A stretch of DNA of 5,768 nt from Gammaproteobacteria bacterium (GTDB lineage: Bacteria > Pseudomonadota > Gammaproteobacteria > Steroidobacterales > Steroidobacteraceae): NCBI GenBank assembly GCA_009923475.1, contig RFTM01000129.1:1-5768 (forward strand). Direction: 5' to 3'. Numbering within the stretch: the first letter of the stretch is position 1; each line of letters starts with the position of its first letter. Below are positions 1-5,768 of the stretch, in pieces. The notes below the pieces were generated by a model, which saw nothing but the letters and a program-made list of their open reading frames with translations, ran no database searches and was not told the origin of the DNA. A program made the translations under genes and the position numbers.

Positions 1-1
1 G

Positions 2-835
2 CGCGTCGCGACGGAGTACCACCAGCCGCTTGATGCGCTCGGGCGCTGGTTCGTGGCGCCGCAGGCCCGTTTCGAGCTGCGCAACGTGCCGCTTGTGGTG
101 GACGGCGCGCGGGTCGCGGACTACCGGCTGCGCAGCACCGAGTACGGCATCGACATCGGCCGCGAGCTCGGCAACTGGGGCGAGGTCAGGGCGGGCTTGC
201 GGCGCGCCACGGGCCATTCGCGACTGCGCCTCGGCGACCCGGCGTCGCCCGCGGGCGAGCGTTTCGATGTGCGCGAGTACTTCGCGCGCTTCTCCTATGA
301 CACCCTCGATTCGCGCAATTTCCCGCGCCATGGCGAGTCGTTCGTCGCCGAGTGGCGGGGCGAGCGCTCGGGGCTCGGCTCGACGGGTGTGGCCGACCTC
401 GTCACCGCGGACTGGTTGCTCGCGCGCTCGACCGGCCGGCACACGGCCGTGTTGTGGACGACCTTCGGCACCAATCTGGGCGAGGGCGGCGGGTCAGGTG
501 TGCGGACGCTCTTCCCGCTCGGCGGTTTCCTGAACCTCTCGGGGCTCGCGCCCGACTCCATCTCGGGGCGTCACGTGGCCGTGGCGCGCCTGCTCTACTA
601 CCGGCAGATCGGCCGCGGCGGAGAGGGCTTCCTCGATGTGCCGACCTACGCCGGCGTCTCGCTGGAGGCCGGCGATGTGTGGGCGCGGCGCAGCGACATG
701 AGCCTCGGCGAGGCGCGCACCCACGGCAGCGTGTTCCTCGGGATGGATACGCTGCTGGGTCCGCTCTACCTCGGCACGGGGTTCGGCGAGGGCGGCGAGA
801 ACACCTTCTACCTTTTTCTCGGCCGCACGTTCTAG
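2..835 (+). CDS. Patatin-like phospholipase, C-terminal BamA-type outer-membrane barrel (partial, 5' end outside window)
   Basis: The frame is open from the left edge of the window, so the start and the N-terminal catalytic patatin domain (GXSXG Ser/Asp dyad) are not visible. The visible 277 residues begin RVATEYHQPLDALGRWFVAP and read as the POTRA/linker end and beta-barrel of a PlpD/RssA-like (NTE-family) phospholipase. They show alternating hydrophobic/polar strands, the segment DTLDSRNFPRHGESF (typical of the surface-antigen/D15 domain), and a C-terminal strand YLFLGRTF. That strand ends in phenylalanine, as expected for a beta-signal read by the BAM complex. In this family the barrel anchors the lipase in the outer membrane. 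An internal GTG at 53 could be mistaken for a start, but homology-like sequence continues upstream of it. The gene ends in a TAG that overlaps the stop of the convergent small gene. The barrel assignment rests on recognised family pattern; the attached lipase domain is inferred. Confidence 0.85.
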   Translation, partial: RVATEYHQPLDALGRWFVAPQARFELRNVPLVVDGARVADYRLRSTEYGIDIGRELGNWGEVRAGLRRATGHSRLRLGDPASPAGERFDVREYFARFSYDTLDSRNFPRHGESFVAEWRGERSGLGSTGVADLVTADWLLARSTGRHTAVLWTTFGTNLGEGGGSGVRTLFPLGGFLNLSGLAPDSISGRHVAVARLLYYRQIGRGGEGFLDVPTYAGVSLEAGDVWARRSDMSLGEARTHGSVFLGMDTLLGPLYLGTGFGEGGENTFYLFLGRTF

Positions 836-1098
836 CCGCCCTGGCGGCCGGCGAAGTTCAGCACCTTCTCGAAGACCAGCGCGGGCCGGTCGCCCGGGCG
901 CGAGTATTCGTGCTTGCGCGACATCTCGGCCAGCGCGGCATCGCGCTCGGCCGCGGACTCGTACCAGTGCGTGCGGCTCCAGTCCTCGCCGAGCAGCTTG
1001 CGGAAGGTATCGCCGGGCGGCAACGAGACCCGCACGCCGTAGGGACGCGGTGCGGTGGAGACGGGATGGCGGAGGTTGTGGGTCTGGCAGGTGCTCAT
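832..1098 (-). CDS. Small conserved-looking hypothetical protein (88 aa)
   Basis: I do not recognise a named family. The 88-residue product starts MSTCQTHNLRHPVSTAPRPY and is soluble-looking and charged, with no signal peptide or membrane segment. It has a central aromatic patch (LLGEDWSRTHWYESAAERDA, residues 36-55), a likely short helix (ERDAALAEMSRKHEY, residues 51-65), then a PGDRPALVFEKV strand-like end. The pattern resembles short uncharacterised proteins of gammaproteobacteria, but no function follows from it. It lies 38 nt downstream of the kinase-like gene on the same strand, so it is probably the last gene of the methyltransferase-kinase cluster. The ATG at 1098 has no convincing Shine-Dalgarno sequence just upstream (the bases read ccttcacccatc), so translation may depend on the upstream genes. 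Its TAG overlaps the stop codon of the convergent phospholipase gene. The coding call rests on compact structure, position and protein-like composition. Confidence 0.75.
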   Translation of the reverse strand: MSTCQTHNLRHPVSTAPRPYGVRVSLPPGDTFRKLLGEDWSRTHWYESAAERDAALAEMSRKHEYSRPGDRPALVFEKVLNFAGRQGG

Positions 1099-1136
1099 GA
1101 TGGGTGAAGGTTAACGGCCACGCCGCGCCGGGACAA

Positions 1137-1790
1137 TCAGGAGCCGAGCGGCCGGTCGCCCGCGCCCTCGCGGTCGCGCCAACCGAGCAGGCGGCGCGTG
1201 ATGAAGCGGTAAACCGGTTTGACCGTCACGCGCCAAGCGCGCGACAACGGCGAACGTCGCGCGAGCAGCGCCCGCTGGCGGGCCGTCAGCCGCTCCGGCA
1301 GGTATTGCCGCTTGTGCTTGGCCCAATGCCGCAGGTCGTCGTGCGCCAGCATGCGGAAGAGCGCGCCACGGCGCGGTGCATGGCGGGCGAGTTGGAAATC
1401 GACGATGGCCGGCAGGCCGTCCGGCGTCACCAGCCAGTTCGGTTCCTTGGCGAGGTCGTCATGGGTGAGGTCGTGCGCGTGCATGCGGCGCACGAGTCGC
1501 AGCGCCTCGCGGAAGTAGCGCGGGTCGCGCGGCTGCGCGAGCTGCATCGGCCGGCCCTCGATCCAGCCGCGCTCCAGCACGCCGGGCGCGCTCGCCAACA
1601 GGCGCGGCACGCGATCGAGGCCCTCGAGGTGGCGCAGCGCCCGGCGTTCACGGCCGAGCAGGTGCCGCGCCAGCCATGCCAGCCACCAGCGCGCCGCGCG
1701 GCAATCGCGCCGCACGCGCGGCAGGCCCTCGGCGTCGATGCGCGTGACGGTGCCGAACAGGTCCTGCTTGAGGATGACGGGCGCGGACAT
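1137..1790 (-). CDS. RIO/LPS-kinase-like small phosphotransferase (217 aa)
   Basis: A probable protein-kinase-fold phosphotransferase of about 217 residues, much shorter than typical Ser/Thr kinases and close to a RIO1/Kdo-kinase-type core. Visible signatures are an N-terminal FGTVTRI segment (12-18) in the nucleotide-loop position, RVRRD (25-29) where a lysine-bearing strand would be expected, and GRERRAL (46-52) as the likely alpha-C glutamate. The catalytic loop is THDDLAKEPNW (109-119; D112 is the likely catalytic base and N118 the metal ligand). VDFQ (130-133) stands in for DFG. The C-terminus is basic (KPVYRFITRRLLGWR). The substrate is unknown; a lipid, sugar or small-molecule acceptor is as likely as protein. 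I chose the ATG at 1790 because it lies just before the conserved-looking start and 17 nt after the stop of the upstream membrane methyltransferase. The frame stays open much further upstream, but that extension would overlap the methyltransferase gene and reads as a shadow. Confidence 0.82.
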   Translation of the reverse strand: MSAPVILKQDLFGTVTRIDAEGLPRVRRDCRAARWWLAWLARHLLGRERRALRHLEGLDRVPRLLASAPGVLERGWIEGRPMQLAQPRDPRYFREALRLVRRMHAHDLTHDDLAKEPNWLVTPDGLPAIVDFQLARHAPRRGALFRMLAHDDLRHWAKHKRQYLPERLTARQRALLARRSPLSRAWRVTVKPVYRFITRRLLGWRDREGAGDRPLGS

Positions 1791-1807
1791 GCTCGCGCGC
1801 GGGCGGG

Positions 1808-2410
1808 TCAGGGCAGCACGAGCGGCGTGGGCAACAGCCCGGAACCGCCGAGCCGCCGCGCGAGCATGACCATCGCGAACAGCAGCACGAACGCGCCCGC
1901 ATCGACGAAGGCCTTCCACAAGATGTCCGGTCGCACCGTGAGGGTCGCCGGGCGGGGGTCGCGCCAGCGCTGCGGCCAGAAGCGCGGCGTCGCCGCGCGG
2001 TAGGTCTCGAAGCGCTGCTCGAAGCGCGCCGCGAGGAAGCGGTCCTCGGCGGTGGAGGCGCGGGTGAAGAGCGTCCCGAGCACGAGCAGCGTCACCGCCG
2101 TGAGCAGCAGCGAATGGGTGGCGAGACCGAGGCCGACGCCACCGATCATCGACAGGGTGTAGAGCGGATGGCGGCAGAGCGCGTACGGGCCGCTCGTCAC
2201 CAGCTCCACGTCCTTGCGGCCGGCGATGAACACCGAGCACCAGATGCGGCCGAGGCAGGCGAAGGCCATGCACAGCAGCGCGAGCAGGTCGAGGAGCCCG
2301 GCGAGGAGCTCAGGCAGGGGCGGGGGGCGGGTGATCGCGGCGAGGCCGACCAGCGCGAGATACCAGAGCAGGGTCACCCTGAGGCGGGGCGTGCTGACCG
2401 AGGTCGTCAT
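1808..2410 (-). CDS. Isoprenylcysteine carboxyl methyltransferase (ICMT/PEMT)-family membrane protein
   Basis: A 200-residue integral membrane protein of the ICMT/phospholipid-methyltransferase superfamily, which transfers methyl groups from S-adenosylmethionine at the membrane. Hydrophobic segments lie at roughly residues 13-27, 37-60, 84-116 (probably a helical hairpin) and 168-186. The family signature is present: [12 protein letters not shown] (73-84, with the GPY and RHP-Y elements), followed by the C-terminal element with E122, F126, F130, Y137 and PRFWP (142-146), which in ICMT family members forms the cofactor pocket. Bacterial members are mostly uncharacterised, since bacteria generally lack prenylated CaaX proteins, so the acceptor here (lipid, small thiol or other) is unknown. 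It is probably the first gene of a minus-strand cluster with the kinase-like gene 17 nt downstream. The ATG at 2410 begins [10 protein letters not shown] and has no good Shine-Dalgarno. The gene is divergent from msrA across a 119-bp spacer. Confidence 0.87.
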   Translation of the reverse strand: MTTSVSTPRLRVTLLWYLALVGLAAITRPPPLPELLAGLLDLLALLCMAFACLGRIWCSVFIAGRKDVELVTSGPYALCRHPLYTLSMIGGVGLGLATHSLLLTAVTLLVLGTLFTRASTAEDRFLAARFEQRFETYRAATPRFWPQRWRDPRPATLTVRPDILWKAFVDAGAFVLLFAMVMLARRLGGSGLLPTPLVLP

Positions 2411-2455
2411 GGCGCAGGCAGTGTATCCCGAGCCCCGTGGCCGCGTCCCCGATGC

Positions 2456-2484
2456 TTGAAACCACGGTCGGGCGGCCCCAGACT
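2456..2484 (+). promoter_or_regulatory. Weak candidate sigma70-type promoter for msrA
   Basis: In the divergent spacer, TTGAAA at 2456-2461 matches five of six bases of the -35 consensus. A 17-bp spacer separates it from CAGACT at 2479-2484, which matches only three of six bases of the -10 consensus. It would give a leader of about 40 nt before the msrA ATG at 2530. In such GC-rich DNA the -35 match stands out, but the -10 is poor, so this is only a candidate. Confidence 0.22.
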
Positions 2485-2517
2485 TCCGCCCCGCGACGAG
2501 TCCCCGTCCACATCCAT

Positions 2518-2521
2518 GGAG
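2518..2521 (+). promoter_or_regulatory. Shine-Dalgarno sequence deciding the msrA start
   Basis: GGAG lies 8 nt before the ATG at 2530. This supports that ATG over the in-frame upstream ATG at 2437, whose extra 31 residues ([15 protein letters not shown] and following) do not resemble MsrA. Confidence 0.6.
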
Positions 2522-2529
2522 CTGGTCAG

Positions 2530-3165
2530 ATGGCGCTCTTCCGACGCAAAGCCGAGATGGTCGATCCTGCCGACGCCCTGCCGGGGCGTGCGTCCCGCAT
2601 GCCCGTGGCAGCGCGGCACCACGTGCTCGGCACGCCGCTCTTGCCGCCGTTCCCCGCGGGTACGGTGGAGGCGCAGTTCGGCATGGGCTGTTTCTGGGGC
2701 GCCGAGCGGCTGTTCTGGAAGATCCCCGGGGTCGTCTCCACCTCGGTGGGCTACGCCGGCGGCTACACGCCGAACCCGACCTACGAGGAGGTCTGCAGCG
2801 GTCTCACCGGGCATTCCGAGGTGGTGCGCGTCGTCTTCGACCCGCAGCAGGTGTCTTATGAGGCGCTGCTGAAGGCGTTCTGGGAGCGCCACGACCCCAC
2901 CCAGGGGCTGCGGCAGGGCAACGACATCGGCTCGCAGTACCGCTCTGTGATCTTCTGCACCGATGATGCCCAACTCGCGGCCGCCGAGCAGAGCCGCGCC
3001 CGGTATCAGGCGGGGCTGCAGGCTGCCGGGCTCGGCGCCATCACCACCGAGATCCGGCGGGCGCCGGAGTTCTTCTACGCCGAGGACTACCACCAGCAAT
3101 ACCTGGCGAAGAACCCCGACGGGTATTGCGGCCTGGGTGGGACCGGAGTCGCCTGCGTCGCCTGA
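2530..3165 (+). CDS. msrA: Peptide-methionine (S)-S-oxide reductase MsrA
   Basis: A complete MsrA of 211 residues, about the same length as E. coli MsrA. The enzyme reduces the S-epimer of methionine sulfoxide, free or in proteins, and is recycled by thioredoxin. The N-terminal extension ([17 protein letters not shown], then MPVAARHHV) is that of the long E. coli-type enzymes. The catalytic motif [11 protein letters not shown] places the nucleophilic cysteine at residue 54. [18 protein letters not shown] (74-91) and GHSEVVR (E97, the likely proton donor) follow, then [11 protein letters not shown] (129-139). The C-terminus has [12 protein letters not shown], with C200 and C209 as the two resolving cysteines of the three-cysteine relay. 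The start at 2530 is preceded by GGAG at good spacing and matches the family start. There is no signal peptide, so it is cytoplasmic. The gene stands alone on the + strand, divergent from the methyltransferase cluster and convergent with the aminotransferase operon. No key residue is missing. Confidence 0.97.
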   Translation: MALFRRKAEMVDPADALPGRASRMPVAARHHVLGTPLLPPFPAGTVEAQFGMGCFWGAERLFWKIPGVVSTSVGYAGGYTPNPTYEEVCSGLTGHSEVVRVVFDPQQVSYEALLKAFWERHDPTQGLRQGNDIGSQYRSVIFCTDDAQLAAAEQSRARYQAGLQAAGLGAITTEIRRAPEFFYAEDYHQQYLAKNPDGYCGLGGTGVACVA

Positions 3166-3207
3166 CGCAGGGCGACCGTCGGCCTCAGGCCGGCATCAGG
3201 CCGCGGT
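3160..3207. terminator. GC-rich convergent spacer with possible bidirectional hairpins
   Basis: The end of msrA and the end of the class III transaminase are separated by only 42 nt. Within and around this spacer GCCTGA at 3160-3165 (containing the msrA stop) is complementary to TCAGGC at 3185-3190, giving a 6-bp stem with a 19-nt loop. A tighter hairpin CGGCC-TCA-GGCCG lies at 3180-3192. Neither has a T-tract, so if they terminate transcription they are not classical intrinsic terminators. The call rests on position between convergent genes plus hairpin potential, in sequence where GC-rich hairpins are common by chance. Confidence 0.35.

Positions 3208-3214
<7 letters not shown>
3185..3214 (-). 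repeat. Three short direct repeats carrying stop codons
   Basis: TCAGGCC occurs at 3185, 3196 and 3208 on the + strand (GGCCTGA on the minus strand), spaced 11 and 12 bases apart. The first minus-strand copy is the last Ala codon and TGA stop of the transaminase. The second lies 12 nt downstream in the same frame and supplies a backup TGA. The third is shifted by one frame. The copies share only 7-10 bases with their flanks, so this is a minor low-complexity feature. Confidence 0.5.
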
Positions 3215-4532
<1,318 letters not shown>

Positions 4533-4536
<4 letters not shown>

Positions 4537-5549
4537 GAGCGCACCGCCGCGATGAGGCCGGCCGCGACGCGATCGACGTTCGCGGGGCTGACGCCCGCGA
4601 TGTTGATGCGGCCGTCGGGCGGCATGTAGAGATGATGGTGGTCGCGCGCGAACGCGACCTGCGTGGCGGAGAGCGGCAGCCGCGAGAACATGCCGCGCTG
4701 CGCGCCGATCCAGCGGTAGTCGTCGCCGGAGACCGCGCCCAGGCGCTCGGCCAGCAGGCCGCGCAGCGAGTTGATGCGGCTCGCCATGTGGGAGAGCTCG
4801 GTCATCCACTCCTGGCGCAGCGCGGGCTGCGAGAGCACGCGCTCGACGAGCGCGGCGCCGTGGTCGGGCGGCATCGACCACAGGGTGCGGGCGAGGCGCC
4901 CGAGGTGGCCGGTGGTGATGCCGGCGCGCTCGACGTTGCCGCTGAGGGCGATCAACAGCCCGGTGCGCTCGCGATAGATGCCGAAATTCTTGGAGCACGA
5001 CACCGCGACCAGCATCTCGGGGACGGCGCGCGCCATCAGGCGCACCGAGGCGGCGTCGCGGTCGAGGTCTTCACCGAGGCCCTGGTAGGCGAGGTCCATG
5101 AACGGCATCAAGCCGCGGCGCGCGACGACCGCCGCGACCTCGGCCCACTGCGCGGCAGAGAGGTCCTGGCCGGTGGGGTTGTGGCAACAGGCGTGCAGCA
5201 CGACGATGGTGCCGGCGGGCTGGGCATCGAGGTGCGCGAGCATGCGCTCGAACAGCACGCCGGGGTTCTGCGCGTCGTAGTAGGGGTAACGGTCGACCTT
5301 CAGGCCGACCGTGCCGAGCAGCGGGATGTGGTTGGCCCAGGTGGGGTCGCTCACCAGGATCGTGGCGCCGGGGGCCGCGTAGACCTCTTGCTCGGCGGTG
5401 CGCACCGCGCGCGGCACGGGCGTCTTGCCCTGCTCGTCCTTGTAGACGCCGACGCCGAGGTCGACCTTCTCGGGCGAGGGATCGGCCTGGAAAGCGGCGG
5501 AGACGCCGAGGATGGGATCGGGCGGGACGCGGGTGAGGGTCTCGAGCAT
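4533..5549 (-). CDS. AspC/TyrB-class aspartate/aromatic aminotransferase with an internal in-frame deletion
   Basis: A class I, fold type I PLP aminotransferase that would swap amino groups between aspartate or aromatic amino acids and 2-oxoglutarate. The N-terminus (PPDPILGVSAAF, then VDLGVGVYKDEQGKTPV) and the section from VSDPTWANH onward match E. coli AspC closely. I can see W71, CCHNPTG with N124, D152 and Y155 in MDLAYQG, the Schiff-base lysine K187 in SCSKNFG, R195, R221 in RTLWSMPPDHG, and R314 in GRINIAG. The product is only 338 residues against about 396 for the family. From memory of AspC numbering, W71, N124, D152, K187 and R221 are all offset by 59, so a single block is missing between AEQEVY and ATILVSDPTW (around residues 55-62). 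That block normally carries the TYLGI tyrosine and the GGTGALR phosphate-binding loop. The frame is intact. The gene may be an inactive remnant, an unusual variant or an assembly collapse. It is weakly preceded by AGG and coupled by ATGA to the next gene. Confidence 0.85.
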
Positions 5550-5633
5550 GGCGGGCCTGCGGGGGCGATGGACCTCGCCATTATCGCAGCAGCCCGGCCC
5601 GGGCGCACCCGCTCCGTGGACCTTGTTGCGGGC
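5550..5633 (-). other. Short spacer between acyl-CoA dehydrogenase and aminotransferase
   Basis: This 84-nt spacer holds no gene. GCCCG-GCC-CGGGC at 5592-5604 can form a small 5-bp hairpin, but no T-run follows it on the minus strand, so I do not call a terminator. GAGG occurs too far (over 20 nt) upstream of the ATG at 5549 to be its ribosome binding site; a weak AGG lies about 6 nt before it. Whether the two genes share a transcript cannot be told from sequence. Confidence 0.4.
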
Positions 5634-5768
5634 TCAGTAGCCTTCGAGGCGCGCGCTGCGGTCGCGGTGCCAGCCGGCGCTGCCGTAGAGGGTCTCGAGC
5701 ACCCGCGCCCGCTTGAGGTAAAGGCCGGCATCGAAGGCGTCGGTCATGCCGATGCCGCCGTGCAGCTG
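5634..5768 (-). CDS. Acyl-CoA dehydrogenase, C-terminal end (partial, 5' end outside window)
   Basis: The last 44 residues of an FAD-dependent acyl-CoA dehydrogenase, which introduces the alpha-beta double bond in acyl-CoA during fatty-acid or branched-chain amino-acid breakdown. The visible part is QLHGGIGMTDAFDAGLYLKR, then ARVLETLYGSAGWHRDRSARLEGY and TGA. QLHGGIGMT is the well-known C-terminal signature of the family, in which the HGG-G segment contacts FAD of the neighbouring subunit. The following helix with a YGSAGWHRDR pattern is typical of the end of the protein. The frame runs out of the right edge of the window, so the substrate-binding catalytic glutamate and subfamily cannot be judged. 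It lies 84 nt upstream of the class I aminotransferase on the same strand, so the three genes may form one catabolic transcription unit. This is a short fragment, but the motif is distinctive. Confidence 0.88.
   Translation of the reverse strand, partial: QLHGGIGMTDAFDAGLYLKRARVLETLYGSAGWHRDRSARLEGY

Noticed and set aside
1104..2003. Long + strand open frame (299 codons) opposite the kinase and methyltransferase genes
   Set aside because: Composition is Arg/Ala/Gln-rich without domain-like sequence, and it runs antisense to two supported genes.
1791..2273. Possible N-terminal extension of the kinase-like gene
   Set aside because: The frame is open, but the extra residues overlap the ICMT-family gene and look like its out-of-frame translation (Arg/Ala/Pro/Leu-rich); the ATG at 1790 fits the family start and the operon spacing.
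2411..2425. Possible leaderless promoter for the ICMT-family gene (minus-strand TACACT at 2425-2420, close to the ATG)
   Set aside because: The -10 match is four of six and no -35 element is found at 16-19 bp upstream; too weak to annotate.
2437..2529. Upstream ATG for msrA adding 31 residues
   Set aside because: The added residues do not match MsrA or a signal peptide, while the ATG at 2530 has a good GGAG site and gives the normal length.
4537..4998. Possible N-terminal extension of the class III transaminase
   Set aside because: The extra residues are an out-of-frame reading of the class I aminotransferase; the ATGA overlap start at 4536 fits the family length.
5592..5604. Small GC hairpin between acyl-CoA dehydrogenase and the aminotransferase as a terminator
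   Set aside because: Only a 5-bp stem with a 3-nt loop and no T-run on the transcribed strand; expected by chance at this GC content.

Overview
The window is very GC-rich bacterial DNA, densely packed with genes and with GC-biased third codon positions; long open shadow frames on the opposite strand are a by-product. The gene set (an outer-membrane patatin-type phospholipase barrel, an MsrA of the E. coli type with its N-terminal extension, an AspC/TyrB-class aminotransferase, an omega-amino-acid transaminase and an acyl-CoA dehydrogenase) points to a Gram-negative proteobacterium. A high-GC gammaproteobacterium (Xanthomonadales/Nevskiales-like) is my best guess, but the lineage is inference only. 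There are no tRNA or rRNA genes, CRISPR arrays, transposases or other signs of recent transfer.

Left part (1-2410): the C-terminal end of a patatin-like phospholipase with a BamA-type barrel enters from the left on the + strand. It meets a three-gene minus-strand cluster head-on: an isoprenylcysteine-methyltransferase-family membrane protein (1808-2410), a small RIO/LPS-kinase-like phosphotransferase (1137-1790) and an 88-residue conserved-looking protein of unknown function (832-1098). The + and - stop codons at the meeting point share one CTAG palindrome.

Middle (2411-3207): a 119-bp divergent spacer separates the membrane methyltransferase from msrA (2530-3165, +), a complete peptide-methionine (S)-S-oxide reductase. 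A short GC-rich spacer with repeated GGCCTGA motifs and possible hairpins separates msrA from the convergent genes to its right.

Right part (3208-5768), all minus strand: the C-terminal end of an acyl-CoA dehydrogenase, then a class I aspartate/aromatic aminotransferase, whose last codons overlap the start of a class III omega-amino-acid:pyruvate transaminase in an ATGA junction. This looks like an amino-acid catabolism or nitrogen-transfer operon. The most notable feature of the window is that the class I enzyme lacks, in frame, about 59 residues that normally carry part of the PLP-phosphate binding site. Every other catalytic residue I could locate is present. It is either a real in-frame deletion that preserves coupling to the downstream gene, or an assembly/sequencing collapse. 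I see no clearly new system; the remaining observations are architectural.
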